Shown: positions 17,376-25,886, numbered from the stretch's first letter. The stretch: DNA of 64,000 bases from Actinomadura_C alba (GCF_039530285.1 NZ_BAAAOK010000017.1:310001-374000), one strand, 5' to 3'. The notes: generated by a model not told the origin, from the letters alone. Made by a program: numbers and translations.

Positions 17376-18421
17376 GCCGTCGGCTGGAGGTCGAGACGGA
17401 ACAGCCCCTTCGGCGTCTCGGCGACGAAAGCGTCCTTGCCGAGCACACCGATGAGCCGCTGGATCAACTGGGTCTCGGCGTCGACCTGGGCCTGATCCCA
17501 CTTGGTGATGTACCGGCTGCCGACGCGGTCCTTGAGCATCTGCGCGGCCTTCGGGTCGGTGATCTTGATCTGCTGGGCGTAGGTGGCCCAGACGTCCTCG
17601 TCGCCCTGGATGAACTTCAGCGCGTCGGCCAGGGCACCGGAGAAGGCCCGGAGAACCTCGCAGTTCTTCTCCGCGTACTCGTCGTTCGACGCCACCGTGA
17701 CGTGCCCCGGGGGCCGGCCGAACTTCTTCTCGTAGTCGGCGGACATGTCACTGAGGACCTTGTACTTGCCCGACAGCAGCGCCTGCACGGTGGCGGTCGT
17801 CCCCAGCAGCGCGGCGTCGACCTTGCCCTGGTCCATGAGGCCCATGAGCGCGGAGTCCGGAGCGTCGAGGATGTCCATGTCCTTGCCCATGTCGCCGATC
17901 CCGTAGACCTCCTTGGCGACCACCGACTGGATCCCGAACGTGGCGCTCCCGCGACCGCCGAAGGCACCGAGCTTGCGGCCCTTCAGGTCGGCGAACGTCT
18001 GGAGCGACGAGGCCTTGGGGGCGAAGACGATGTTGGAGGGCCCGGTGAGGATGTTGAAGATCATCGTGCCGCGCCTGTGGGAGCGGGCCACCGCCATCGC
18101 GGTGAGCCCTCCGAAGCCCACGTTGACGACCTTCTCCCCGATCGCGGTGTGCAGCGCGGACGGGTTCTGGAACTTCTTGATGTCGAGCTTCAGGTTGTGC
18201 TTCGCGGCATAGCCCTCACGCTCCATGACGAACGTGATCAAGTCCTGGGCACCGGGCTGGATCCCCAGCGACACCGTCGTGGGCTTGCCGAGCGGACCGG
18301 AACCGCACGTCGCGGTCTTGGCCTGATCACCGCCCGAGGATGATCCACCGCACGCGGTCGCGGTCAGCCCGACTACGCAAAGCGCGGCGAGCCCGACCCG
18401 GATCTGGGTAACGGACCTCAT
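17372..18421 (-). CDS. ABC transporter substrate-binding lipoprotein (SsuA/NMT1-like)
   Basis: The 349-residue protein has a lipoprotein signal ending in GLTATACGG and a type II periplasmic-binding fold of the NMT1/SsuA group: VSLGIQPGAQDLITFVMERE, GFGGLTAMAVARSHRRG, and LKGRKLGAFGGRGSATFGIQ. A strong GGGAG ribosome-binding site lies before ATG 18421. It is the first gene of the ten-gene run ending at 8552, so transcription probably starts between 18422 and 18528. The large number of cysteines in the mature part (an early TCGSG and a later NCEVL) is unusual and may form a disulfide. Confidence 0.9.
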   Translation of the reverse strand: MRSVTQIRVGLAALCVVGLTATACGGSSSGGDQAKTATCGSGPLGKPTTVSLGIQPGAQDLITFVMEREGYAAKHNLKLDIKKFQNPSALHTAIGEKVVNVGFGGLTAMAVARSHRRGTMIFNILTGPSNIVFAPKASSLQTFADLKGRKLGAFGGRGSATFGIQSVVAKEVYGIGDMGKDMDILDAPDSALMGLMDQGKVDAALLGTTATVQALLSGKYKVLSDMSADYEKKFGRPPGHVTVASNDEYAEKNCEVLRAFSGALADALKFIQGDEDVWATYAQQIKITDPKAAQMLKDRVGSRYITKWDQAQVDAETQLIQRLIGVLGKDAFVAETPKGLFRLDLQPTA

Positions 18422-18483
18422 CTTGTCTCCCTTGGAATGTCGCGGTGGCGCCGCTTTTCCATTTCGCATCCATCAGTAGATTT

Positions 18484-18495
18484 GGATTCACATCC
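18484..18495. promoter_or_regulatory. Small inverted repeat upstream of the binding-protein gene
   Basis: GGAT-TCAC-ATCC lies 63 bases before the start of the operon, within the only sizeable gap between it and the MarR gene. It is a possible operator half-site pair, but at 4 bp per arm it could be chance. Confidence 0.2.
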
Positions 18496-18528
18496 ATTGG
18501 GTGGGATCTGACTGGTGACGAACAGGGG

Positions 18529-19056
18529 TCAGGGAAGTCCCGGCCGCTTGTCCTTCGGGCGCCGCGACGCCGTTCCGCCCGGCGTGGCCTTGCCGGGTTC
18601 CTCGGATCGGAAGTAGGTCGTCGCCGCTTCATAGATGGTGTTGAGCGATTCGTGCAGCCGTTGCCTCGCCTCCTCGGGGAGTACGCGAAGGAGATCCTCG
18701 GTGACGCTCCCCAGGGCCAATTGCCCGGCTACGCACGCGGAATGGCCGACAGGCGTCAGCTCCAGATGGCGCAGCCGCCGGTCATCGGGGTCCGCTCCCC
18801 GCGTGAGCAGACCGCGTCGTACGAGACCGTCGACGCTCTCCGACACCGTCGGCAACGTCAGGTTCCCGAAGGCGGCGAGGGCGGCGAGCGACGTGTGTCC
18901 CTCGCTGATCCGGACCAGCAGCCGATGCTGACGGTACGTCAGCGGGATTTCCAGCTGGCCCAGCACCTTGTTGTTCAGGCGGCTGAAACGGGCCGCCACG
19001 ACGATGAGCAACTGCGCAGTGGGCTCGATCTCGGGAATCTGCTCACGCTCCGCCAC
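18529..19056 (-). CDS. MarR family transcriptional regulator
   Basis: The 175-residue protein has the MarR winged-helix layout: a dimerisation helix (LLIVVAARFSRLNNKVL), the DNA-binding helices in TSLAALAAFGNLTLPTVSES, and the wing GLLTRGADPDDRRLRHLELT. The C-terminal 25 residues are a charged, probably disordered extension. It sits directly upstream of the catabolic operon in the same direction, so it is the likely ligand-responsive regulator. Two copies of a near-palindrome lie in front of its own start (see the repeat at 19088-19123). Confidence 0.9.
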   Translation of the reverse strand: MAEREQIPEIEPTAQLLIVVAARFSRLNNKVLGQLEIPLTYRQHRLLVRISEGHTSLAALAAFGNLTLPTVSESVDGLVRRGLLTRGADPDDRRLRHLELTPVGHSACVAGQLALGSVTEDLLRVLPEEARQRLHESLNTIYEAATTYFRSEEPGKATPGGTASRRPKDKRPGLP

Positions 19057-19087
19057 AGTGCCGCTCTCTCTGGTAGACAGAAGGGAT

Positions 19088-19123
19088 ACTTAGGGACCCA
19101 TATTGATTACTTAGGGGCCCATA
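19088..19123. promoter_or_regulatory. Paired operator-like sites before the MarR gene
   Basis: ACTTAGGGACCCATA (19088-19102) and ACTTAGGGGCCCATA (19109-19123) are direct copies starting 21 bases apart, which is two helical turns. Each contains a near-palindromic core, TTAGGGnCCCATA. They begin 32 bases before the MarR start codon and are likely autoregulatory sites. The spacing would put two dimers on the same face of DNA. Confidence 0.6.
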
Positions 19124-19332
19124 GTGAATCCGTTGATCCGACGATGTCAAGAGGGTGACGTGAAGCGGCTCACACTGGAATCGCGCGACTACTAACCGTC
19201 ATCGCACCGGCGCCGTGACCGCGCGACCGCTTCCGCGCTTCCGAGCGAGGCGGGCGTAGGTTAACCTCGCGATCGACAACTCCATGCCCTTCGTTCGAGC
19301 CGGCAGGTCGGCCCGATGACGAGGAGTCCCGT

Positions 19333-20439
19333 TTGACAGCCGTCCTGATCGTGATGTGCCTTCTGGTCGGAGCCCTGGAGCTGTACGCGGGCACGCGGCA
19401 CAAGAGACAGGCCGAGGACTTCCAGCGCCGGATCGACGAGCTGAAGACGCAGGTCGGCAAGCAGAGCAACGTGCTCGTCACCGTCGGCGAGCAGCTCACC
19501 GCCGAGGTCGCCAGGGTCAAGCGGGACGTGCTGCCGGGCATGGACTCGCGTCTGCGGCACAACACCATGCAGCTGGACCAGTTCCGGCAACTGCTGGGCC
19601 AGGCCGACGAGTACATCAGGGCACAGGCCATGCGGCTGCACGACCTGGAAAAGCAGAAGATCATTCTGTCGGCGCTGCGCCGCAAGCTCATCGACGTCGA
19701 GTCCTCGATGCGGCCTCTGCTCGAGGACGGCACCGGCGAGGAGCGGAACGGCGAGAAGGTCGAGACGGCCCTGACCCGCATCTCCGACCTCGAGCGCGGC
19801 GGCGACGAGATGCTCGATCTCCAGCGCGACCTCACGCAGGCGCTGGAAGGAGTGGAGGACGTCGTCACCGACCTGCTCCGCTACACCTCCGACGAACTCG
19901 ACGAGGCGGTCACCGCCTCACTGACCGGCCGGCCGGCCGACGGCACGACGGTCGCCGGCCGGCTGTGGTCGGCCGACCCGCAGGTACGGGATCTGCTGGT
20001 CGAGGCGTACGAGCAGTGCCTGGAGGCCGGCCTGCTCCACGTCAGGTTCAAGACCACCGACGGCGACCCGGAACGGCTGCGCTACTTCCTGACCGGCCGC
20101 GGCATGTCCGAGCTGGCCCGGGGCTACGCCGCGCTGCTGATCTCGATCGGGATGGACCTGCAGCAGGGGCGGCCGCAGCCGGCCGACGCGGCCGCGCTCC
20201 GGGCGATGCTGCGGGCCCTGCACGAGAGCGACGGCGCCACTGCGCAGATCGGCCCGCTGATCGTCGTGCGCACACCGGAGGCGCTGCTCTGCGCCGTGCT
20301 CAGGCACTCTCAGGGCCTGGAGTTCGAGAACTACGGGCTGCTGTGGGACCCCGCCGTCGCCGCGGACCGGCTACGGCGGCTCCCGGCCCATCAGATCTGG
20401 GATCTGACCGCCTGGGCGGCCCAGTCCCCCGAGGCGTAG
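19333..20439 (+). CDS. Membrane-anchored coiled-coil protein of unknown function
   Basis: The 368-residue product starts at TTG with a GAGGAG site 7 bases upstream. One N-terminal hydrophobic helix (AVLIVMCLLVGALELYA) is followed by about 150 residues rich in Leu, Glu, Lys and Arg, with heptad character (FQRRIDELKTQVGKQSNVLV and onward), which read as a long coiled coil. The C-terminal 170 residues are globular, with RYFLTGRGMSELARGYAALL. I do not recognise the family. Its 3' end overlaps the convergent gene at 20391 by 49 bases. Its neighbours are an SBP-vWA lipoprotein and an SBP-like protein, so a role at the cell envelope is plausible. Confidence 0.75.
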   Translation: MTAVLIVMCLLVGALELYAGTRHKRQAEDFQRRIDELKTQVGKQSNVLVTVGEQLTAEVARVKRDVLPGMDSRLRHNTMQLDQFRQLLGQADEYIRAQAMRLHDLEKQKIILSALRRKLIDVESSMRPLLEDGTGEERNGEKVETALTRISDLERGGDEMLDLQRDLTQALEGVEDVVTDLLRYTSDELDEAVTASLTGRPADGTTVAGRLWSADPQVRDLLVEAYEQCLEAGLLHVRFKTTDGDPERLRYFLTGRGMSELARGYAALLISIGMDLQQGRPQPADAAALRAMLRALHESDGATAQIGPLIVVRTPEALLCAVLRHSQGLEFENYGLLWDPAVAADRLRRLPAHQIWDLTAWAAQSPEA

Positions 20440-21089
20440 GCGTGCACGGCCTCCCCTGACGGCCGGTCGCCGAACCGCACGAACAGCGGGCAGCTCACCG
20501 ATCCCGTCACCGCGTCGACCTCAGCGCACAGGCCGATGCCCGCGCCGGGGTCGAGGAGCACCGCGTTCTCGACCGCACGGGCCGCCCGGACGGCGGGGAC
20601 CACCGAACCCTCGTCGGCCGCCGCGAACAGCGACTCGAACGTGAGCCGGCGCGCGTAACGCATCAGCCCCGCCGCGTCGAGGACCCGGGTGCCGGCGGCC
20701 GAGGCGGCACCGGTGATGACGATGCCGATGGACCGCACGTCGCTTCCGCGTACGTAGATCTCCCGCTGTGGCTCGCTCCGGGCGCTGCGGGCCCGCAGGG
20801 ACAGGCCGAAGCCCGAATCGGCGCTGTGGAAGACGGGGATGCCGAGCATCGACGAGCGCTCAGCGAGACGCACCGACCCGATCGCCACCGTACGCTCCGG
20901 CGCGAACACCTCAAGACCCTTGACCAGCAGCTTCCAGATCGCCCTGTCGACCAGCAGGGAGCGAACGTCCTCCCGGGATCCTCGTGATGCGGCCGGCTCG
21001 TCATCGTCCCCGGTGACCATGCGGCCATCCTCCGCTGCCGGATCGCAGCCGACAAGGGGTCCGGTCGATCTTGCGTCAGGACGAGTCAC
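20391..21089 (-). CDS. Hypothetical protein in the SBP-vWA operon
   Basis: The 232-residue product has no recognisable domain. The middle contains alternating hydrophobic strands (REIYVRGSDVRSIGIVITGA) and a basic helix (MRYARRLTFESLFAA). The N-terminal 35 residues look disordered. GTG 21089 lies two bases after the stop of the vWA gene, which argues for translational coupling; ATG 21020 would drop the first 23 residues. There is no signal peptide or membrane segment, so the product is likely cytoplasmic. Overlap with the convergent coiled-coil gene is unusual but clear in both frames. Confidence 0.65.
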   Translation of the reverse strand: MTRPDARSTGPLVGCDPAAEDGRMVTGDDDEPAASRGSREDVRSLLVDRAIWKLLVKGLEVFAPERTVAIGSVRLAERSSMLGIPVFHSADSGFGLSLRARSARSEPQREIYVRGSDVRSIGIVITGAASAAGTRVLDAAGLMRYARRLTFESLFAAADEGSVVPAVRAARAVENAVLLDPGAGIGLCAEVDAVTGSVSCPLFVRFGDRPSGEAVHAYASGDWAAQAVRSQI

Positions 21090-21091
21090 GG

Positions 21092-22774
21092 CTACTGATA
21101 GCCGCGGATCTCCTTGAACACGGCCTCCAGCGACTGCGAGCGCGCGTCGAACGTACGGCCCCCGGTGAGACTCGCCAGCTCGCCCATCTCACCGGTCGCC
21201 GCCTCACCGAACAGCACCGGGAAGACCGGCACGCGGCGGACCTCGGCCGGCTGCGCCGCCAGCCACGAGCGGAAGTCCACGAGCGCGATGCCGCGGTTGT
21301 TCTCACCGTCGGACATCAGCACGATCGAGGTGAACCGGTCGTCGTCGCCGCGGCCGAGCACCTCGTAGGCCCGCTGGACGCTCGAGTAGACGGCGGTGTT
21401 GCCGCCGACGCCGAGCGACTGTGTGTACGACCGCACGCGGGCCAGTTCGGCCGTGGGGTCTGCCTCGGGGATGACGAAGGAGCGGGTCTCGCGGGGGGCG
21501 TCGCTGAACGGGATCAGCGTCACCTCCTCGCGGTTGTGGAACCGCTGGAACCGCCCGGCCAGTGACGCGTCCGCCCCGGTCAGCGCGGTGAGCGCCGCCT
21601 TCAGCCCCGCCAGCCGGTCTCCCTTCATGGAGCCGGACACGTCGAGGACGTAGGCGGTGCGCGCCGGCCGGCGGATCCGGTCGAAGTAGGCCCCGATGAG
21701 CGCGTCCACGGCGTCGAGCCGGGCCGGGAACGGCAGCTCGGGCGGCATCTCCGCGAACCGGGCCTCCGGCCGGACCTGCGGATTCACCGGCCGGCGGTGC
21801 ACCTGCGTCATGATCCGCCGTTGCACGTCCGGCCGCCGCAGGTAGTCGGTGAGCACACGGTGACGCTCCCGGGCGTCACCCGACGCGTCGGCCAGCGATG
21901 TGAGCGGGTAGTCGGCGCTGATCACCCCGTCGGCGGGATGGACGAGCGTCAGCCGCTCGGGCAGCCGCCGGGACTCGTTCAGCGAGAGCAGCACGGACTC
22001 GTAGTTGACCAGCCCGTCCACCTGGGGACCGGCCGCGGCCCCCTGGGTGACGCGCCGGACGTAGGAGTCCGAGAGCCATCCGGACGAGCCGGCGGTGAGG
22101 ATCTGGCCCGTGAAGAAGCTCTCGAGCCGGGGGGCGATCTCGTCGACGGTCCCGGTCTGGAGCGCCGCGCCGTCGCCCGACAGCGCCGCGGCCACGGCCA
22201 CCAGGGCGGAGAAGCCGGAGTTGGAGGCGGCCGGGTTGGTCATCCCGTAGGTGAACTTCCGCTCGGCCGCCGCCTCGGCGATGTCGGACCAGGTCGGCCG
22301 CTTGGTGTCCCACCCGAGCCGCGACGCGACCGACGCGCGCACGCCCAGCACCACCGGTGAGGACATCGTCTTGACCGCCGTGCCGAGCCTGCTCTGCGCT
22401 CCGGGGTGCAGCGACAGGTAACGGTTGGAGGAGAACCAGATGGCGTCGTATCGGCGGTCCACCTTGCCCTCGAGGATCCTCTGGACGCCGTCCAGCGTGC
22501 CCGCGTAGTCCATCTGGACCCGTACGCCGGTGTCGCGCTCGGCCTGGGCCAGGATCGGCCCGAGGTCGGCCAGCTCGCTGCCGGCGAGCACGCGCAGCAC
22601 TCCGGGCGCGTCGCCCTTGCCGTCGTCCCCGCCCTGGCACGCCGCCGCGAGGAGCAGGACCGCGGCCGTGACCGCCGCGGCGACGGCCCGAAGCGGCCCC
22701 GCCCACGCCCGCGCCCCCGTGCCCCTGGTCCTGCGCGTCCGTACGACGACCAGGTCCCCACGGGTCTGCGTCAT
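21092..22774 (-). CDS. Lipoprotein with extracellular solute-binding and von Willebrand factor A domains
   Basis: The 560-residue protein has a long signal region ending in LLLAAACQGG (lipobox, Cys near 46). A bacterial solute-binding domain follows to about residue 330 (LRVLAGSELADLGPILAQAE, FTYGMTNPAASNSGF). Then comes a vWA domain with an intact metal-ion-dependent adhesion site, VLDVSGSMKGDR near residue 370 and MSDGENNRG further on. Fusions of SBP and vWA domains occur in actinobacteria as surface proteins of unknown ligand. The gene lies 9 bases after the SBP-like gene at 22784. Confidence 0.85.
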   Translation of the reverse strand: MTQTRGDLVVVRTRRTRGTGARAWAGPLRAVAAAVTAAVLLLAAACQGGDDGKGDAPGVLRVLAGSELADLGPILAQAERDTGVRVQMDYAGTLDGVQRILEGKVDRRYDAIWFSSNRYLSLHPGAQSRLGTAVKTMSSPVVLGVRASVASRLGWDTKRPTWSDIAEAAAERKFTYGMTNPAASNSGFSALVAVAAALSGDGAALQTGTVDEIAPRLESFFTGQILTAGSSGWLSDSYVRRVTQGAAAGPQVDGLVNYESVLLSLNESRRLPERLTLVHPADGVISADYPLTSLADASGDARERHRVLTDYLRRPDVQRRIMTQVHRRPVNPQVRPEARFAEMPPELPFPARLDAVDALIGAYFDRIRRPARTAYVLDVSGSMKGDRLAGLKAALTALTGADASLAGRFQRFHNREEVTLIPFSDAPRETRSFVIPEADPTAELARVRSYTQSLGVGGNTAVYSSVQRAYEVLGRGDDDRFTSIVLMSDGENNRGIALVDFRSWLAAQPAEVRRVPVFPVLFGEAATGEMGELASLTGGRTFDARSQSLEAVFKEIRGYQ

Positions 22775-22783
22775 CTGGCTCCT

Positions 22784-23857
22784 TCAGCCGTAATTCTTCT
22801 CGACGGCCCGCAGCAGGCGTTCGAGCGTCTCGTAGGAAGGGGGGTCCGCGACGTCGATGAGGTCCGCCGCGACCGGGACCTGCTGTTCGGCCGCGACCTG
22901 GGCGAACTGGTCCGGCTGCGCGGTACGGAAGCCGTACCGCGCGGCGAGGCGCTGCAGCCCCGCATCGGAGGTGAGCAGCCGGCCGACCTTGTCGCCGTTC
23001 GCGTTGAGCGGCACGAGGGTGTGCTTGGACAGCACGGTCGGCGAGGGGTACGTCAGGACCATGCCGGGCTTGATGTCACCCCGGACGGCGCGGTGGACGA
23101 ACTGGGCCTCGTAGACGCAGACCAGCGGCGTCTTGCCCATGCCGATCGACAGGTAGTCCTCGAACGGGCCCTCGGTGGTGTTCTCCGTGTAGCCCTGGTC
23201 GAGGAAGAGCCGGCTGAGCAGGGGAAGCACCCTGGCCTCGGCTTCGGCGCCCTGCACGACCTCGCCGCCGTTGGCCGCGTAGGCGGCGATCGCGAGGTAC
23301 ATGGCCGCCGAGTTGGAGCTGCGCGGGTCGGTCGTCGACACCAGCACGTTCTTGCGTACCGGATAGGCGGTGTTGCCGGCCAGCTGATCCCAGCGCGTGC
23401 CCTTGTCGACCAGGTCGAGGTATCGCCTGACGTCGAAGGTGCGGACGCCTCCCCGGCCCGCCGCGACCACTCCGGCCTTCGCGAGCACGTCGACGATCGG
23501 CTGGAAGGTGGCGATCGCCATCGGTGAGGAGAACGGCGCGTATTTCGTGGTGATCCCGCGGTCCTTCTGAATGCGGTCGGCCGCGGGGGAACTGGAGGGA
23601 AATGCGAAGTCGTATCGGCCGAGGTCGACCGAGGTGGCGATCTGCCGGGAGCCCGCGGGGTCGACGTCGACCTTCAACCCCTGCCGCTCCAGCGCCTTCC
23701 GTACCTGTGGGTCGGCGAAGAACGCCTGCTTCTCTGAGCCGATCACGCCGCGGACGGTCGTGAGCCCGGACCCACCGATACGATCGCCAAAAACGATCAC
23801 GATTGCGACGGCGATCCCGAGTCCCGCCGCGAGGAATAGCGAAATGCCCCGTTTCAT
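22784..23857 (-). CDS. Secreted/membrane-anchored periplasmic-binding-fold protein
   Basis: The 357-residue protein starts at ATG 23857 with MKRGISLFLAAGLGIAVAIV, an uncleaved anchor or signal peptide. It continues with a PBP2-like fold: TTVRGVIGSEKQAFFADPQV, RYDFAFPSSSPAADR, NSAAMYLAIAAYAANGGEVV. There is no lipobox cysteine. GTG 23890 is an alternative start. It precedes the SBP-vWA gene by 9 bases, so the two probably form a complex at the outer face of the membrane. No permease or ATPase is nearby, so it is unlikely to be a transport protein. Confidence 0.75.
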   Translation of the reverse strand: MKRGISLFLAAGLGIAVAIVIVFGDRIGGSGLTTVRGVIGSEKQAFFADPQVRKALERQGLKVDVDPAGSRQIATSVDLGRYDFAFPSSSPAADRIQKDRGITTKYAPFSSPMAIATFQPIVDVLAKAGVVAAGRGGVRTFDVRRYLDLVDKGTRWDQLAGNTAYPVRKNVLVSTTDPRSSNSAAMYLAIAAYAANGGEVVQGAEAEARVLPLLSRLFLDQGYTENTTEGPFEDYLSIGMGKTPLVCVYEAQFVHRAVRGDIKPGMVLTYPSPTVLSKHTLVPLNANGDKVGRLLTSDAGLQRLAARYGFRTAQPDQFAQVAAEQQVPVAADLIDVADPPSYETLERLLRAVEKNYG

Positions 23858-23944
23858 TTGGGCCAGAGCATGACGGCCACGTCCGTACACGGGCCGAGCG
23901 CGGGATGGCCGGGGCCTTAAGGGCCGGCGGCCGGTACATTACGG

Positions 23945-24271
23945 CTAGGGCACTCTGCCTTTTTTGAGCACCCGCTCGAGCGCCTCGGCCACCTCTTCGG
24001 ACAGCCCCGGCGCGCCGGGGCCGGTGACGTCCCCGGCCGGGCTGTCCGCCTCTCGTACGTGACCGCAGTCGCGGCACTCCACCTCGCCCAGCCGGCAGAC
24101 CAGCACGGTCGAGCCGCAGTCCGCGCAGCGATCGAGCTCGGCCGTCCAGTCATGGACGGCCTGACAGCCGGGGCAGACCAGTACCTGCCGGTCCGCCCGC
24201 ACTCCGCGCTTCCATGGACTCGCGCCCCGTGCGGGGTCGGTCTGCCGAGCCCCGCATCGGTAGCAGGGCAT
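23945..24271 (-). CDS. Zinc-ribbon protein
   Basis: The 108-residue product has four CxxC knuckles in order: CYRC, CPGC, CADC and CRDC, enough for two zinc sites. The C-terminus has an acidic helix, LSEEVAEALERVLKKGRVP. Start ATG 24271. Such double zinc ribbons are often adaptors of larger complexes. It lies upstream of the SBP-like gene with 87 bases between, so co-transcription is possible but not certain. Confidence 0.7.
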   Translation of the reverse strand: MPCYRCGARQTDPARGASPWKRGVRADRQVLVCPGCQAVHDWTAELDRCADCGSTVLVCRLGEVECRDCGHVREADSPAGDVTGPGAPGLSEEVAEALERVLKKGRVP

Positions 24272-24328
24272 CGTGCCTCCATGCTGATCCCCGGCCCTCT
24301 TCGCGAGGGCCGGCCCGGCGGATCCGCG

Positions 24329-24360
24329 CGGGCGGGTCCTCGCCGCTGAGGACCCGCCCG
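24329..24360 (-). terminator. Strong hairpin terminator after the peroxiredoxin gene
   Basis: CGGGCGGGTCCTC (24329-24341) and GAGGACCCGCCCG (24348-24360) form a perfect 13-bp stem with a 6-nt loop, starting five bases past the stop codon at 24366. No T-run follows, which is common in high-GC actinomycetes. Confidence 0.85.
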
Positions 24361-24365
24361 GCGGG

Positions 24366-24827
24366 TCAGAGCTCTGCGAGCGCCTTACGGTAGTCGCCGA
24401 TGTCGCGCGCGTCGGGAATCGCGTTCGAGACCTTCCAGCGCACAACGCCCTCCTTGTCGATGATGAAGGTGCCGCGCGTGGCGAGGCCGGCCTTGTCGTC
24501 GAAGACGCCGTAGGCCCGGGCCACGTCGCCGTGCGGCCAGAAGTCCGACAGCAGCGGGAATTCGTACCTCTCCTGCTCGGCCCAGGCCCGGTGGGCGAAC
24601 ATCGAGTCGACCGACACGGCCACGACCTGTACGTCGTCCTGGTCGCCGAGAGTCGGGAGTTCGTCACGGATCGCGCACAACTCACCGGTGCAGACGCCGC
24701 TGAAGGCGAGCGGGTAGAAGACGAGGACGACGTCCTTCTTCCCGCGGAAGTCCGAAAGCTTCACCGGTGTACCGTGCTGGTCCTTCAGCTCGAAATCCGG
24801 CGCGCTGTCGCCGACCTCGACCGCCAT
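24366..24827 (-). CDS. ahpE: AhpE-type one-cysteine peroxiredoxin
   Basis: The 153-residue protein is the same size as mycobacterial AhpE and has its architecture: MAVEVGDSAPDFELKDQHGT, the peroxidatic centre PLAFSGVCTGELC with Cys46 (a second Cys at 51), and the C-terminal RWKVSNAIPDARDIGDYRKA. It reduces hydroperoxides in the cytoplasm using a thiol partner. I chose ATG 24827 because AAAGGAA lies 8 bases before it and the N-terminus matches the family. It sits near DUF3052 and aceE, an arrangement I recall as conserved in actinomycetes. Confidence 0.92.
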   Translation of the reverse strand: MAVEVGDSAPDFELKDQHGTPVKLSDFRGKKDVVLVFYPLAFSGVCTGELCAIRDELPTLGDQDDVQVVAVSVDSMFAHRAWAEQERYEFPLLSDFWPHGDVARAYGVFDDKAGLATRGTFIIDKEGVVRWKVSNAIPDARDIGDYRKALAEL

Positions 24828-24889
24828 GGCAGTTCCTTTCGTCAACCTGAGATGTCAAGGCAAGTCTGCCACCGCTCAGGCCGGCGTGC

Positions 24890-25318
24890 TCAGCGGCGCG
24901 TCTTGGGCGCCACCAGGCGAGTTCCGGACCAGTCCCTGGCCGCGCTCACGCTGCTCGTCTGGGACAGACCCGCGATCGGTGCGGCCTCGCCGATGTCACT
25001 CGGCTCGACATGCCCGTCCCGGCCTGCCTTCGGCGTCAGCAACCACACGTGGCCCCCGCCCGTGACGGCCGTCATCGCGTCGATCAGGCCCTCCACCAGA
25101 TCGCCGTCTTCGTCGCGCCACCACAGCAGCACGACATCGACCACTTCCTCGTAGTCCTCGTCGACCAGCTCGGTCCCGGTGACCGTTTCGATGGAGCTGC
25201 GCAGCTCATCGTCACAGTCATCGTCGTAGCCGATCTCCTGCACCACCTGGCCGGCCTTGAAGCCGAGCCGTTCGGCCAGGCTGCGCTCAGTCTGCGCCTG
25301 ACCCGCGGTCGCGCTCAC
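24890..25318 (-). CDS. DUF3052 family protein
   Basis: The 142-residue product shows the DUF3052 pattern: SLAERLGFKAGQVVQEIGYD, a very acidic centre (DDDCDDELRSSIE), and VDVVLLWWRDEDGDLVEGLI, then GGHVWLLTPKAGRDGHVEPS. GTG 25318 has a GGGAGG site at ideal distance; the earlier upstream frame lacks this. The function is unknown. Proteins of this family are nearly universal in actinobacteria and usually sit between aceE and a peroxiredoxin gene. Confidence 0.9.
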   Translation of the reverse strand: MSATAGQAQTERSLAERLGFKAGQVVQEIGYDDDCDDELRSSIETVTGTELVDEDYEEVVDVVLLWWRDEDGDLVEGLIDAMTAVTGGGHVWLLTPKAGRDGHVEPSDIGEAAPIAGLSQTSSVSAARDWSGTRLVAPKTRR

Positions 25319-25475
25319 GAACGTCCTCCCAATGTCGTTGGTGCCGCACCTGTTGTCTCCGGTCCCCGGCGGGGACCTTTTCGCTGCGCCGTGCGGTATT
25401 GCGGGACAGTCCACACAAGTGACCGCCCCGAGCGCAAGTGCCTAACGGGCATCTGAATGAACCTGGCCACTTCAG

Positions 25476-25886
25476 TCAGGCTCCCGCGAGGAAGGACAGC
25501 CGCACCTGACGCTCTGTGTTATCGACATTCAGGTCCACTACGGACACCGACTGCCAGGTGCCAAGAGCCATCCGTCCTTCGATGACGGGAATCGTCGCAT
25601 ACGGAGGGACCAGCGCGGGCAACACGTGCGATCGCCCATGTCCACGGGACCCGTGGGCGTGCCGCCACCGGTCGTCGGCGGGCAGCAACTCCCGGAGCGC
25701 GGCGAGTAGATCGGTGTCACTGCCCGCACCCAGTTCGATCAGGGCGACCCCCGCGGTGGCGTGCGGCACGAACACGTGCAGCAGACCGTCCCCGCCGGCC
25801 GACGCGGCGAACTTCTCACACTCGGCGGTGATGTCGAATACCGCCTCACGGCCGCCTGTGGCCACATTGATCACTGTTGTCCTCAT
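25476..25886 (-). CDS. YjbQ/UPF0047 family protein (secondary thiamine-phosphate synthase-like)
   Basis: The 136-residue protein has the family core: DGLLHVFVPHATAGVALIEL with the conserved His-Ala-Thr, then GRSHVLPALVPPYATIPVIE and GRMALGTWQSVSVVDLNVDN. The fold has been reported to have weak thiamine-phosphate synthase activity, but the physiological role is uncertain. Start ATG 25886. It is separated by 46 bases from the DUF1918 gene in the same direction. Confidence 0.9.
   Translation of the reverse strand: MRTTVINVATGGREAVFDITAECEKFAASAGGDGLLHVFVPHATAGVALIELGAGSDTDLLAALRELLPADDRWRHAHGSRGHGRSHVLPALVPPYATIPVIEGRMALGTWQSVSVVDLNVDNTERQVRLSFLAGA

Noticed and set aside
23905..23930. GGCCTTAAGGGCC near-palindrome as a terminator
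   Set aside because: The stem is only 5-6 bp and not placed clearly after a gene end; it may be chance in GC-rich DNA.
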